DNA of 64,000 nt from Cryobacterium algoritolerans (GTDB lineage: Bacteria > Actinomycetota > Actinomycetes > Actinomycetales > Microbacteriaceae), in NCBI RefSeq assembly GCF_004402785.1, contig NZ_SOFP01000079.1, positions 1 to 64,000 on the forward strand, given 5' to 3'. The notes under the pieces were generated by a model, which saw only the letters and a program-made list of their open reading frames with translations, was not told the origin of the DNA and made no database searches. Positions 7,789 through 16,892 of the stretch are shown here, in pieces (positions within the stretch are counted from its first letter, which is position 1; each line of letters begins with the position of its first letter). The position numbers were made by a program, and so were the translations under genes.

Positions 7789-9156
7789 CTACTGTTCGTG
7801 GGGCCGCTCGGTGTTGTCGTCGCGCAGCAGGTCCTCGAGGGCCTGGTCGACCTCGTCGAGCACGGGCTCCGCGCCTTGGGCCGAACTGGTCAGCCGGGCG
7901 ACCAGGCCCTGCGGGGCGTCGAGGTCGGCGCTCGTGGGCAGAAGGTCGGGGTGCGCCCAGAGCTGGTCGCGGGCCTCGTTGCCGACCGCATCCGTCACGG
8001 CCTGCCACATGGCGGCGGCCTCCCGCAGGCGACGGGGCCTGAGCTCCAGCCCGACCAGGGTGGAGAAGGCTGACTCGGCGGGACCCCCCGAGGCGCGGCG
8101 CCGTTTCACGGTTTCGGCGATCGCGTCCGCTTTGGGCAGCCGCCCGGTCGCCTCCATCGTGACCACGTCGACCCAGCCCTCGACGAGGGCCAGCATCGTT
8201 TCCAGGCGGTCGAGCGCGGCCAGTTGCGCGTCGGTCTTGGGCGGGATCAGTGAGCCGTTCACCATCGCCTCGCGCAACTCCTCCGGGTTGGCGGGGTCGA
8301 AGCCCTCCGCCAGTTCCTCGAGTCGGCTGGAATCGATGTGAATCCCGCGCGCGAACTCGGTGATCGAACTGATCAGGTGCAGCCGAAGCCAGCGGGAATG
8401 GCGGAACAGCCGCGCGTGAGCCAGCTCTCGCACCGCCAGGTAGATCTGCACCTGGTCGGCGGGCACGTCGAGTCCCTCGCCGAACTCGGCGACGTTCTGG
8501 GGGAGCAGGGCCGCCTGCTGGTCGCTGAGCAGCGGGATGCCGACGTCGCCGCCCGAGACCACCTCGCTCGCGAGCTGGCCGACGACCTGCCCGAGCTGCA
8601 TCGCGAAGAGGGTCCCGCCGATGCTGCGCATGACCTGGCTCGCGCCGGCCATCATGCCCTGCAGCTCCTCGGGGGCCTGTTCGGTGAGCACGCGAGTCAG
8701 CGAGTCGGAGATGCTGGTCGCGACCGGCTCGGCCAACTGGGTCCAGAGCGGCATGGTCGCGGTGACCCACTCCCTGCGGGTCATCAATCGCGGCGACGCG
8801 GTGAGTTCGGCGACGGAGATCACCTCGTCCAGCCAGAGGGCCGCGATGTGGAAGGCCTGGTCGAGTTCCGCGCGCTCCTTCGGCGTCGGCGAGAGGGCGC
8901 CGGCGGCGGCGCGTTCCTGGCCCTGGCTCAGCGCGATGTCCCAGTTGATGTCGTCGCCGCCGCCGCGCAGCGCACCCTGCAGTTGGCTCATCAACGCGGC
9001 GATACTGGCCGGGTCGTTGGGAAGTCCGGCCGCGCCGGCGAGTTGGCTCGGATCGATCGACGACTTCCCGGACAGGATGTCGCGCAGCATGTCCCGGAAC
9101 TCGTCTTCGGGATTGTGACCCTCTTCGGGTCGTGAGTCGTCGGCCACTTCAGGCAC
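7789..9156 (-). CDS. DUF2342-type zinc-dependent metalloprotease-like protein
   Basis: 455 residues. The N-terminal ~95 residues are acidic and of low complexity (DEFRDMLRDILSGK..., GALRGGGDDINWDIA). The rest matches the conserved actinobacterial family annotated as zinc-dependent metalloprotease or hydrolase: PRLMTRREWV, GTLFAMQLGQVVGQLASEV, and the zincin-like YLAVRELAHARLFRHSRWLR segment in which an E-x2-H/R-L-F-x-H pattern replaces a classical HExxH. Activity has not been established for this group to my knowledge. GTG start with GAGAGG immediately upstream. Divergent from the PDZ/Lon-like protease gene. Confidence 0.75.
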   Translation of the reverse strand: MPEVADDSRPEEGHNPEDEFRDMLRDILSGKSSIDPSQLAGAAGLPNDPASIAALMSQLQGALRGGGDDINWDIALSQGQERAAAGALSPTPKERAELDQAFHIAALWLDEVISVAELTASPRLMTRREWVTATMPLWTQLAEPVATSISDSLTRVLTEQAPEELQGMMAGASQVMRSIGGTLFAMQLGQVVGQLASEVVSGGDVGIPLLSDQQAALLPQNVAEFGEGLDVPADQVQIYLAVRELAHARLFRHSRWLRLHLISSITEFARGIHIDSSRLEELAEGFDPANPEELREAMVNGSLIPPKTDAQLAALDRLETMLALVEGWVDVVTMEATGRLPKADAIAETVKRRRASGGPAESAFSTLVGLELRPRRLREAAAMWQAVTDAVGNEARDQLWAHPDLLPTSADLDAPQGLVARLTSSAQGAEPVLDEVDQALEDLLRDDNTERPHEQ

Positions 9157-9271
9157 CTCTCAGTCGCGTGCCTCTACGCTATCCGGAGATCGCCTGTCCG
9201 AGCTGGGAAATGTCCTACGCTGGTGGGTCTGGTGTCCGCCTGTCGCGAACACGCAACCTGGAAGGAACCCG

Positions 9272-10384
9272 GTGGCCCTTTTCACCGATGACGCGCCACC
9301 GTCCGGCGAACATCCGCATCGATCGGGCCGCGCCGGAAGGGCCGGTTGGATCGTGCTCGGCGTCGCCCTCACGATCGGCCTCATCCTGGGGGTTACCCCT
9401 TCGCCGTACGTGATCGAGAAGCCGGGGCCGGTCTTCAACACGATCGGCACGGCGAAGCACAACGGCACCGAGACGCCGCTGATCACCATTCCCGGCCAGA
9501 CCGTCCACCCGACCGAGGGCAGCCTCGACCTGCTGACGGTGTCGCTGGTCGGAACCCCCGACAATCGGCCGAGCTGGCTGAAGGTCGCCGGGGCCTGGCT
9601 AGACCCCAGCCAGGCCGTCATCCCGATTGATGTGGCCTTCCCGCCGAGCGTCACGACCAAGCAGCGCGACGACGAAAACCAGGCCATGATGGTCAATTCT
9701 CAGCAGGATGCCATCGCGGCGGCCCTGACCAACCTCGGCTATGACTACCCGACCGTCGTGTCGGTCGTCTCCCTGCCCAAGGACTCGCCGGCGAAGGGGA
9801 TCATGAAGGCCGGCGACCAGGTCGTTTCCGTCAACGGTGCCGCGGTGGCCGACATCGCCGCGCTCCGGAAGGCCCTGAAGTCGAACGGCACCGAGGCCGC
9901 CGCCAGCATCGGCATCCTCCGCGAGGGCAAGGCTCTCACCGTGCAGGTTGCCCCGGTGAAGTCCTCCGGGGCCGTGGTCGTCGGCATCAACGTCACGACG
10001 TCCTACGAGTTCCCGTTCGACGTGAAAATCCAGCTCGACCGGGTCGGCGGGCCGAGCGCCGGCATGATGTTCGCCCTCGGGATCATCGATAAGCTCACGC
10101 CGGGTGCGATCCAGGGCGGGGCGAATGTCGCAGGCACCGGTACCATCGACCAGGCGGGCACGGTCGGCCCGATCGGCGGCATCCGCCAGAAACTCGAGGG
10201 CGCCAGCGAGGCCGGCGTCGATTGGTTCCTGGCGCCGGCGGATAACTGCAACGAGGTCACCGGTCACATCCCGGGCGGGCTCAAGGTCTTCGCGGTGAAG
10301 ACACTCGACGATTCGTTGGCGGTGCTGGACGCCATTCGCACCGACGGGGACCTGAGCAGGCTGCCCACCTGCCCGGCCGGTTGA
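9272..10384 (+). CDS. membrane-anchored PDZ/Lon-like serine protease (YlbL type)
   Basis: 370 residues. One N-terminal membrane anchor (about 25-43, WIVLGVALTIGLILGV) is followed by an extracytoplasmic region, a PDZ domain (about 160-240, DSPAKGIMKAGDQVVSVNGA) and a Lon-type peptidase domain. The Ser-Lys dyad is visible: Ser262 in GGPSAGMMFALG and Lys307 in GGIRQKLEGA. Bacillus YlbL and relatives degrade membrane or envelope substrates. GTG start with GGAAGGA 6 nt upstream. An alternative -10 (TACGCT, about 9217) would give a leader of about 50 nt. It is followed by a region of direct repeats, then UPF0182. Confidence 0.88.
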   Translation: MALFTDDAPPSGEHPHRSGRAGRAGWIVLGVALTIGLILGVTPSPYVIEKPGPVFNTIGTAKHNGTETPLITIPGQTVHPTEGSLDLLTVSLVGTPDNRPSWLKVAGAWLDPSQAVIPIDVAFPPSVTTKQRDDENQAMMVNSQQDAIAAALTNLGYDYPTVVSVVSLPKDSPAKGIMKAGDQVVSVNGAAVADIAALRKALKSNGTEAAASIGILREGKALTVQVAPVKSSGAVVVGINVTTSYEFPFDVKIQLDRVGGPSAGMMFALGIIDKLTPGAIQGGANVAGTGTIDQAGTVGPIGGIRQKLEGASEAGVDWFLAPADNCNEVTGHIPGGLKVFAVKTLDDSLAVLDAIRTDGDLSRLPTCPAG

Positions 10385-10409
10385 CTTCCCTGGCGATGGT
10401 GGGTCTCGC

Positions 10410-10453
10410 GGTCAACGTGCAGGTAGGGAACGGTCAACATGCAGGTAGGGGAC
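10410..10453. repeat. 22-bp direct repeat (two units), candidate activator site
   Basis: Two adjacent 22-bp units, each GGTCAAC(G/A)TGCAGGTAGGG(A/G)AC, differ at two positions. A third half-site in inverse orientation, GTTGACC, is at 10476-10482. A TAGACT -10 box (10466-10471) lies 12 bp after the second unit, so that unit covers the -35 position of the UPF0182 promoter. Two-turn spacing of half-sites on one face of the helix is typical of OmpR-type activators. The binding protein is unknown. Confidence 0.55.
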
Positions 10454-10510
10454 GAAAGCCCTGTCTAGACTAGAGGTTGACCCTTATCGGACAGAGCAAG
10501 AGGCCAATTC

Positions 10511-13429
10511 GTGAGCACAAATTCATCCGCGGGCGCCCCCCGACGGAGCAGAGCCCCCCTCGCCATTACGGCCGCGATCATCGCGGGGCTGGTGATTGTG
10601 TTCTTCATCTTCGCCGGACTGTACGCGGACGTGCTCTGGTTCGACCAGCTCGGGTTCCTCAGCGTGCTGACCACCCAGTGGTTCGCCGGCACGGTGCTGT
10701 TCCTGATCGGCTTCGTGGCCATGGCCCTCCCCGTGTGGGTGAGCATCCAGGTCGCCTACCGGCTTCGCCCCGTCTACGCCAAGCTGAACTCGCAGCTCGA
10801 CCGGTACCAGCAGGTCATCGAGCCGCTGCGCCGCCTCGCCATGTACGGTATCCCCGCTCTACTCGGCCTGTTCGCCGGTGTTGCGGCCGCGACCCGCTGG
10901 CAGGTCGTGCTGATGTGGCTGAACCGCACCCCTACAGGCAAGACCGACCCCCAATTCGGTTTCGACGTCTCCTTCTACCTCTTCGACCTTCCCTTTTTCC
11001 AGGCCCTGCTCGGCTTCGCGTCGGCAGTCGTGCTGATCGCGGCCATCGTGGCCGCCGCAACGAGCTACCTGTACGGGTCGATCCGGGTGAGCGGGCGCGA
11101 CGTGCTCGTCGCCCGTGCGGCCAGGATCCAGATCGCGGTCACCGCCAGCGTTTACCTGCTGCTCCAGGCGGTGAGCATCTGGCTGGACCAGTACTCCACC
11201 CTGACCGACACGAATGAGCTCTTCACCGGTGCCGGTTACACCGACGTCAATGCCACGATTCCCGGACGGGCGATTCTCGCGGGGATTGCGGCCGTCGTCG
11301 CCATCCTGTTCCTGGTCACGGCGGTCATCGGCCGCTGGCGACTGCCCGTCATCGGCACCGCGCTTCTGATCGTGAGCAGCCTGCTGCTCGGCTCGCTCTA
11401 CCCGTGGGTGGTGCAGCGCTTCCAGGTTGTCCCCAGCGCCAAGACGCTCGAGTCGCCCTACATCAAACGCAACATCGACCTCACCAGGGACGCCTACGGC
11501 CTGGCCGGTGTCGAAGAGGTCCCGTACAACGCGAGCACCACGGCCCAGCCCGGTGCGCTTCGCGCCGACGCCGAGACCACCGCCAACATTCGCATCCTCG
11601 ACCCGGCCCTGGTCAGCGACGCGTTCAGCCAGCTCGAGCAGTTCAAGCAGTACTACCAGTTCCCGTCGAAACTCGACGTCGACCGGTACACGATCGACAA
11701 GAAATCCCAGGACACCGTCGTCGCCGTGCGCGACCTCAAGCTCTCCGGCCTCAACGCCGGCGCCACCTGGGTGAACTCGACCATCGTCTACACCCACGGG
11801 TATGGCGTCGTGGCGGCATATGGTAACCAGCGGTCGGCCGACGGCCAGCCGGTCTTCCTCGAGTCCGGCATCCCGAGCAGCGGATCGCTGGGCAAGTACG
11901 AGCCACGGGTGTATTTCGGCGAGAGCTCGCCGACCTATTCGATCGTGGGAGCCCCCGCGAGCAGCAAGCCGGTCGAACTCGACTACCCTTCCGGCACGGA
12001 GGGCGCCCAGCAGACCTACACGACCTTCACCGGTAATGGTGGTCCGAAGCTGGACAACCCGTTCAACAAGCTGATCTACGCGCTGAAGTTCCAGTCGGAG
12101 CAGATCTTCCTCGCAAACGACGTGAACGAGAAGTCGCAGATTCTCTACGACCGCGACCCGGTCACCCGGGTGCAGAAGGTGGCGCCGTACCTCACCCTCG
12201 ATTCTGACGCGTATCCGTCGGTCGTCGACGGGCGCCTGAAGTGGATCGTCGACGGTTACACCACCTCGGCCGGCTACCCGTACTCGACCCCCGTGGGGCT
12301 GAGCGATGCCATCGCCGACACCGAGACGCCGCCGCAGCCGTTCGCACTCGACAACATCAATTACATGCGCAACTCCGTCAAGGCGACGGTCGACGCGTAC
12401 GACGGTTCGGTCACGCTCTACGCCTGGGACGACAAGGATCCCATCCTCAAGACGTGGCAGAAGATCTTCCCGTCGACCCTCAAGCCGATCAGCGCCATGA
12501 GTGGCCAATTGATGAGCCACGTGCGCTACCCGGCGGACCTGTTCAAGGTGCAGCGCAAGGTGCTCGGCAAGTATCACGTCACCGACCCTGGTTCGTTTTA
12601 TTCGGTCGACGACGCCTGGACCACGCCGAACGACCCGGTGTCTCCGTCGACGAACACGACCCTGCAGCCGCCGTACTACCTCACCATGCAGGTGCCGGGG
12701 TCGGGGAAGCCGGCGTTCACGCTGTACTCGACCTTCATCCCTGATGCCACCGGCGCGACCAGCCGCAACGTGCTCACCGGCTATCTCGCCGTCGATGCGG
12801 ATGCCGGTTCCACCGACGGCAAGCGTGCAGCCGGCTACGGAAAGATCAGGCTCCTCACCCTGCCGAAGGCGGATACCGTCCCGGGCCCAGGGCAGGTCCA
12901 GGCCAAGTTCAATGCCGACCCGGCCGTGTCGACCCAGTTGAACCTGCTCAAGCAGGGCCAGTCCAAGGTGCTCAACGGTAACCTGCTCACGCTGCCCGTC
13001 GGCGGGGGACTGCTCTACGTGCAGCCCGTCTACGTGCAGTCGACCGGTGAGACCAGCTATCCGCTGTTGCAGAAGGTGCTCGTCGCGTTCGGAGATAAGA
13101 TCGCGTTCGAGGACACCCTCAACCGGGCGCTCGACGTGCTCTTCGGCGGTGACTCCGGCGCCAAAGCCGGCGACACCACTGTTCAGCCGACCACGACGAC
13201 CCCGCCCGCCACCGGAACGACGACCCCGCCGGCCACCGGAACGACGACCCCGCCCACCTCGACCGGCGACCCGGCGAAGGATGCCGAGCTCAAGTCGCTC
13301 CTGGCCGTCGCCAAGCAGGCGCTCAGCGACAAGCAGGCGGCCCTGACCGCGGGCGACTTCTCGGCCTACGGGGTGGCCGACAAGAAGCTTGCCGACACCA
13401 TCGCCAGCATGCTGGCGCTGCTCGGCTAG
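10511..13429 (+). CDS. UPF0182 family membrane protein
   Basis: 972 residues, in the normal size range for UPF0182. About seven N-terminal membrane segments (LAITAAIIAGLVIVFFIFAGL onward, residues ~18-310) precede a large extracytoplasmic region that includes DLTRDAYGL, YTHGYGVVAAYGNQR and FKVQRKVLGKYHVTDP, all typical of the family. Function is unknown. The end carries a Thr/Pro tract built from an 8-residue repeat (TTTPPATG, about 891-915, encoded by ~24-bp DNA repeats near 13190-13264) and then an Ala/Lys-rich helix (LLAVAKQALSDKQAAL). GTG start; the repeated elements upstream suggest it is regulated. Confidence 0.85.
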   Translation: MSTNSSAGAPRRSRAPLAITAAIIAGLVIVFFIFAGLYADVLWFDQLGFLSVLTTQWFAGTVLFLIGFVAMALPVWVSIQVAYRLRPVYAKLNSQLDRYQQVIEPLRRLAMYGIPALLGLFAGVAAATRWQVVLMWLNRTPTGKTDPQFGFDVSFYLFDLPFFQALLGFASAVVLIAAIVAAATSYLYGSIRVSGRDVLVARAARIQIAVTASVYLLLQAVSIWLDQYSTLTDTNELFTGAGYTDVNATIPGRAILAGIAAVVAILFLVTAVIGRWRLPVIGTALLIVSSLLLGSLYPWVVQRFQVVPSAKTLESPYIKRNIDLTRDAYGLAGVEEVPYNASTTAQPGALRADAETTANIRILDPALVSDAFSQLEQFKQYYQFPSKLDVDRYTIDKKSQDTVVAVRDLKLSGLNAGATWVNSTIVYTHGYGVVAAYGNQRSADGQPVFLESGIPSSGSLGKYEPRVYFGESSPTYSIVGAPASSKPVELDYPSGTEGAQQTYTTFTGNGGPKLDNPFNKLIYALKFQSEQIFLANDVNEKSQILYDRDPVTRVQKVAPYLTLDSDAYPSVVDGRLKWIVDGYTTSAGYPYSTPVGLSDAIADTETPPQPFALDNINYMRNSVKATVDAYDGSVTLYAWDDKDPILKTWQKIFPSTLKPISAMSGQLMSHVRYPADLFKVQRKVLGKYHVTDPGSFYSVDDAWTTPNDPVSPSTNTTLQPPYYLTMQVPGSGKPAFTLYSTFIPDATGATSRNVLTGYLAVDADAGSTDGKRAAGYGKIRLLTLPKADTVPGPGQVQAKFNADPAVSTQLNLLKQGQSKVLNGNLLTLPVGGGLLYVQPVYVQSTGETSYPLLQKVLVAFGDKIAFEDTLNRALDVLFGGDSGAKAGDTTVQPTTTTPPATGTTTPPATGTTTPPTSTGDPAKDAELKSLLAVAKQALSDKQAALTAGDFSAYGVADKKLADTIASMLALLG

Positions 13430-13591
13430 CATCAGCGCGCAACATTCGCCACGCACGGGTGTCGTGTCGCTCCGCCGGTGTTCTGCCACCCGTGGATCGG
13501 TACGACGCCCGCGTTTCGAGGTCCGGGGACCTACGGAATCGGGGGCGGTGGTCGGCCCGTTCGCGAGGCTGTGGTAAATTTGTCTCTGTAG

Positions 13592-13665
13592 CGCGGGGTG
13601 GAGCAGTTCGGTAGCTCGCTGGGCTCATAACCCAGAGGTCGTAGGTTCAAATCCTGCCCCCGCAA
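13592..13665 (+). tRNA. initiator tRNA-Met (CAU), copy 1
   Basis: The 74-nt cloverleaf has anticodon CAT in loop CTCATAA. Two initiator hallmarks are present: a C1-A72 mismatch at the end of the acceptor stem (CGCGGGG with CCCCGCA) and three consecutive G-C pairs in the anticodon stem (GGG/CCC). The 3' CCA is not encoded (CGA follows A73). The upstream sequence GCTGTGGTAAATTTGT holds the probable -10 and is repeated before copy 2. Confidence 0.95.
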
Positions 13666-13670
13666 CGAAT

Positions 13671-13706
13671 AACCCCCGGAATTCCCTCGATTCCGGGGGT
13701 TCTCTC
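13671..13706 (+). terminator. intrinsic terminator after tRNA-fMet copy 1
   Basis: A perfect 12-bp stem, AACCCCCGGAAT (13671-13682) with ATTCCGGGGGTT (13690-13701), has a 7-nt loop and is followed by TCTCTC. It would separate the two tRNA copies into independent transcripts. Confidence 0.75.
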
Positions 13707-13762
13707 ATGCCCGGCCGCCTGCTCCCCGCGGTCGCGGGGCTGTGGTAGATTTGTACTCGTAA

Positions 13763-13836
13763 CGCGGGGTGGAGCAGTTCGGTAGCTCGCTGGGCTCATA
13801 ACCCAGAGGTCGTAGGTTCAAATCCTGCCCCCGCAA
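13763..13836 (+). tRNA. initiator tRNA-Met (CAU), copy 2
   Basis: The 74-nt mature region is identical to copy 1, with the same C1-A72 mismatch and GGG/CCC anticodon stem. Unlike copy 1, the next three bases are CCA, so this copy encodes its 3' end. The preceding GCTGTGGTAGATTTGT differs by one base from the same stretch before copy 1, showing that promoter and gene were duplicated together. Confidence 0.95.
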
Positions 13837-13887
13837 CCAAGGCTGTTTCATGGAATACGCAGTTTGTGTTCATTGAATCGCAAAGAT

Positions 13888-13930
13888 AAGACCGATCCGG
13901 TGGAACTACCGGGTCGGTCTTTTTCTTTTT
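13888..13930 (+). terminator. intrinsic terminator after tRNA-fMet copy 2
   Basis: The stem AAGACCGATCCGGT (13888-13901) pairs with ACCGGGTCGGTCTT (13908-13921), with one G-T-type mismatch and a 6-nt loop, followed by TTTCTTTTT. This is the strongest T-run terminator in the window. Confidence 0.85.
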
Positions 13931-14011
13931 GACCGGAGATCGGCGCGGGAACGTGTTCGGCCGGACTGATGCGCAGGCTCGGACCTCCGGGCGGACGGGG
14001 CTCCCACGTCA

Positions 14012-14635
14012 TCAGTGGATGACTGCGAGCAGCACGCCGACGCCGACGAAGAGAACGCCGAAGACTCGGTTCAAGACTCGCTGACCCTCAGCATCGCGGG
14101 TGAATCGTTGAAACGAACGTGCCGTTCCCGCGAAGAAGAACCACATCACGAGAACATCGATCACGACGACGGTGGCGGCGACGATCAGATACTGGGGCAG
14201 CATCGGTCGGTCGACACGGATGAACTGTGGCAGGAACGCCAGGAAGAACACAATCGCCTTGGGGTTCAGTATGTTCACCCACAGCCCGCGACGGAACATG
14301 GACCAGCGGGGCTCATGGCGCAGCGCTTGTGCACGCTCAGGATCGAGCGTCGGCTTGGCGAGAAACTGTCGGATGCCCAGGTAGACGAGGTACCCGGCAC
14401 CCGCGAAGCGAATGATGTTGAAAGCGAGCGGAGAACTGGCGACGAGCAGACCGACACCGAGTGCCACGATCACGATGTGGATGAGCAGCGCCGCCTGCTG
14501 GCCGAGGATTCCCCAGATCGAGCGGCGAAAGCCGGAGTTGAGGGCATTGCTCATGGTGTTGATCGCCCCGGCACCGGGCGTGAAACTGATCAGGGTGCCC
14601 GCTCCCACAAGGGCCAACCACAGGGAGAACTGCAC
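14012..14635 (-). CDS. LysE/RhtB family amino-acid exporter
   Basis: 207 residues with six hydrophobic segments. The N-terminus (FSLWLALVGAGTLISFTPGAGAINTMSNAL) carries the family's TPGP-like motif as TPGAG, and the conserved G-R-(S)I-WGILGQQ and NPKAIVFFLAFLPQF segments follow. Members export lysine, homoserine, threonine or related amino acids; the substrate is unknown. GTG start exactly 6 nt after a minus-strand TAGACT -10 (14642-14647), so probably leaderless. Stands alone between the tRNA terminator and the HNH pseudogene. Confidence 0.88.
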   Translation of the reverse strand: MQFSLWLALVGAGTLISFTPGAGAINTMSNALNSGFRRSIWGILGQQAALLIHIVIVALGVGLLVASSPLAFNIIRFAGAGYLVYLGIRQFLAKPTLDPERAQALRHEPRWSMFRRGLWVNILNPKAIVFFLAFLPQFIRVDRPMLPQYLIVAATVVVIDVLVMWFFFAGTARSFQRFTRDAEGQRVLNRVFGVLFVGVGVLLAVIH

Positions 14636-14842
14636 TGCCCCAGTCTAGGTGTTTCGAGCCGTTCGTTTCCTTCCCGCAGCGCTGCGCCATTCGGTACCGT
14701 GACCACGCCCTTCGTCGGCATCTACACGCCAACGATTCGGCGCGGAGCCTACCGGTGGATGTCCCAGCGCGGGGGGAATCGCCGATCGAAATGGAGGCGT
14801 GCTCTCGGTGTAAAGGTCCGTTTGACTCGTATTTTTGTTCTA

Positions 14843-15875
14843 ATGTCGGTGGCTTGTGGCACTCTGTGTGTGACGAGCGTTGAGGCTGTTATCGAGGAAG
14901 TGGCCGGGTGTTTGGCCCGGTCGCCGGTGTCCGCGAGTGTTTTCGCGGGGCTCTCTGATGAGGAGTCGGAGCGTGCTCATGCCGTTATTTCCGTGTTTCT
15001 TCGCTCGGTGACGATTGTTGCTGCTTTGTCGGCGGCGAATATTGATCGTCGTTCCGGTTGGGAGCGTGGTGGGGAGGGTCTGGCGAGGAGGCATGGGTTC
15101 TGTAATTCTGAGGAGTTCGTGCAGCATCTGGGTGGTGGGGGTGCCGGCACGCGAACGGATGCTCGCCGCCTGATCGAGGCGGGCACGTTGGCCACTGTGG
15201 CCGAGGACGCCCGTCGCCGCCAGGAAGAAGCCGACGCCCGGCAGCCGGGGCAGCCGGGGCAGCCGGGGCAGCCGGGGCTGGTGCGGGTGCGGGATGATGA
15301 ATGCAGACCAGGCTGCGCGGGCGGCCAGGCAGGCGCGGGACAGGATCGATGTGGAGGGCATTGCGTCTCGTGCTGATGCGATGCGGGCCTGGCAGTACTT
15401 GCGGGTGTATGACAAGCCTGATGGGACCCCGGCACCATTTTCGGCCGCACCCGCGCCAGCGTCAAGATCGTCGTCCAGGCCGACACCGCAGCCCAGGCCG
15501 GCGCAACAGTTCAGGCCGGGACTGCGAAGCCGCATCTGGGTCTGGTGCTCCTGGGCGGTGGTCTCATCGAGGGAGCCATCGACCCGGCGCCCACCGAGAC
15601 CGTGTTGGAGCGAAGCGCACCACCTCGATGGCTGGGCGGTCGACGGCGGCTTGACCAACCTCGCCGACGGTATCCTGCTCTGCGCGCCTGACGACCTGAG
15701 GGTGCACAATGAGCACTGGAGAATAGTGCGCACCGGCAGCGACTACTCCCTGATTCCGCTGCCGACCATCGACCCGTCCCAGACACCGATCCGGCTGGCC
15801 AGCAAGTCCGCCCTGAAACTCGGGTCACCGCTGCGATTCGACTCCGACCCCGGTCGCCGGGGCGCCGCCGGGTAA
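14843..15875 (+). pseudogene. DUF222/HNH endonuclease-family pseudogene
   Basis: Remnants of one DUF222-HNH gene are spread over different frames. From 14843 the frame reads MSVACGTLCVTSVEAVIEEV ... FLRSVTIVAALSAANIDRRS ... GGAGTRTDARRLIEAG (N-terminal DUF222). Near 15290 the frame shifts, giving ARDRIDVEGIASRADAMRAW and LRVYDKPDGTPAP. Near 15435 it shifts again to IFGRTRASVKIVVQADTAAQ. At about 15615 the C-terminal HNH part EAHHLDGWAVDGGLTNL and LLCAPDDLRVHNEHW appears after an apparent deletion of the CxxC-containing stretch. A 9-bp repeat (about 15242-15280, GQP codons) lies in the middle. The gene is clearly inactive. Confidence 0.85.
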
Positions 15876-15997
15876 CAAGCGTTCGGCGGTGCAATCCTGA
15901 TCGCGGTCGATATCGCTGATTCGTTCTCGTCCGGGGCGTCCCGCGGCGTCCACGGCTGATGCCGCACTGTCATCACCGCTCGTCGGTGCGGGGAAGA

Positions 15998-16034
15998 AAA
16001 CCCCTGGGATCATCGCGATTCCCGAGGGTTTCTC
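15998..16034 (+). terminator. weak terminator-like hairpin
   Basis: AAACCCCTGGGA (15998-16009) can pair with TCCCGAGGGTTT (16020-16031) except for two central mismatches, with a 10-nt loop followed by CTCG. It lies in the 283-bp gap between the HNH pseudogene and the second MDMPI gene. Apart from this I see nothing else in that gap. Confidence 0.35.
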
Positions 16035-16158
16035 GTTCCCGCCGGGTGCTGCGAGGATTGGGCTCGGGGCGGTCAACCGGTGCCCTCCTTCGATCCAGGG
16101 AGATCTGCATGCCTATACGTCAGCCTGACCCGACCGGCCACGCCCAGCCGGTGACGCG

Positions 16159-16863
16159 ATGATGGCCCGGAGCGACGTGTTGGAGGCTGTCGTCCTCGGC
16201 ACCGAGTTCTTCCGCCGCGGCGTTGACGCCCTGCCGGACGAAGCGCTGAAAGGGGAGTCCCTGCTCCCCGGCTGGTCCCGTGCGCACGTCGTGGCCCACG
16301 TCGGCTTCAACGCCCTCGCCATCGGCAGGCTGGCCCAGTGGGCCGCCACCGGCGTTGAGTCGCCGATGTTCGCCTCGGTCGAGGCGCGCAACGCCGAGAT
16401 CGCGGACGGTGCCCTCCTTTCTTCCGACGAGCTGCGGGAGCTCTTCGACGAATCAGCGGTCGCCCTCGACCGATACTGGCGGGAAATTCCAGAATCCCGG
16501 TGGGAGCATCCGGTGCGTAACGGGCAGGGCACAGTGGTCCCCGTGTCGGAAACGCTGTGGATGCGCGCCCGCGAGGTGTGGATCCACGGGGTTGATTTGA
16601 ACGTGGGCACCTCGTTCGCGGACATCCCGGCGGCTGTGCTCGAGCGCATACTCGGTGACATCAAGGGTGTCTGGCAGGCCAGGGGCGAGTCGAGCATCCG
16701 ACTGAGGGTCGTCGATGCCGGGCGCGCCTACAGTGGGGCCGCGGATGCCGGGGTGCAGGTCAGCGGGTCCCTCGCCGCCCTGACGGCCTGGGCGGCTGGA
16801 AGAGGCTCCGTCGGAGTGTCCTCCGGCGCGTGGGCGCCCGCGGCGGCCCCGCGCTGGGTCTGA
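16159..16863 (+). CDS. maleylpyruvate isomerase family mycothiol-dependent enzyme
   Basis: 234 residues. MDMPI_N (residues ~5-150) has LPGWSRAHVVAHVGFNALAI and the characteristic MRAREVWIHGVDLN near residue 135. An MDMPI_C-type sterol-carrier-like tail follows (IRLRVVDAGRAYSGAADAGVQVSGSLAALTAWAAGRG). The true maleylpyruvate isomerase of gentisate degradation has this two-domain plan, but no gentisate genes are nearby, so the substrate remains open. Start could be either of two adjacent ATGs (16159 or 16162). A strong hairpin separates it from convergent adhE. Confidence 0.82.
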   Translation: MMARSDVLEAVVLGTEFFRRGVDALPDEALKGESLLPGWSRAHVVAHVGFNALAIGRLAQWAATGVESPMFASVEARNAEIADGALLSSDELRELFDESAVALDRYWREIPESRWEHPVRNGQGTVVPVSETLWMRAREVWIHGVDLNVGTSFADIPAAVLERILGDIKGVWQARGESSIRLRVVDAGRAYSGAADAGVQVSGSLAALTAWAAGRGSVGVSSGAWAPAAAPRWV

Positions 16864-16892
16864 CACCGGAACGGGCGTCACGCACAACACAG

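Noticed and set aside
10859..13489. Long antisense reading frame over UPF0182
   Set aside because: The sense frame encodes a recognisable family with membrane segments; the antisense frame is Arg/Gly-rich with no motif.
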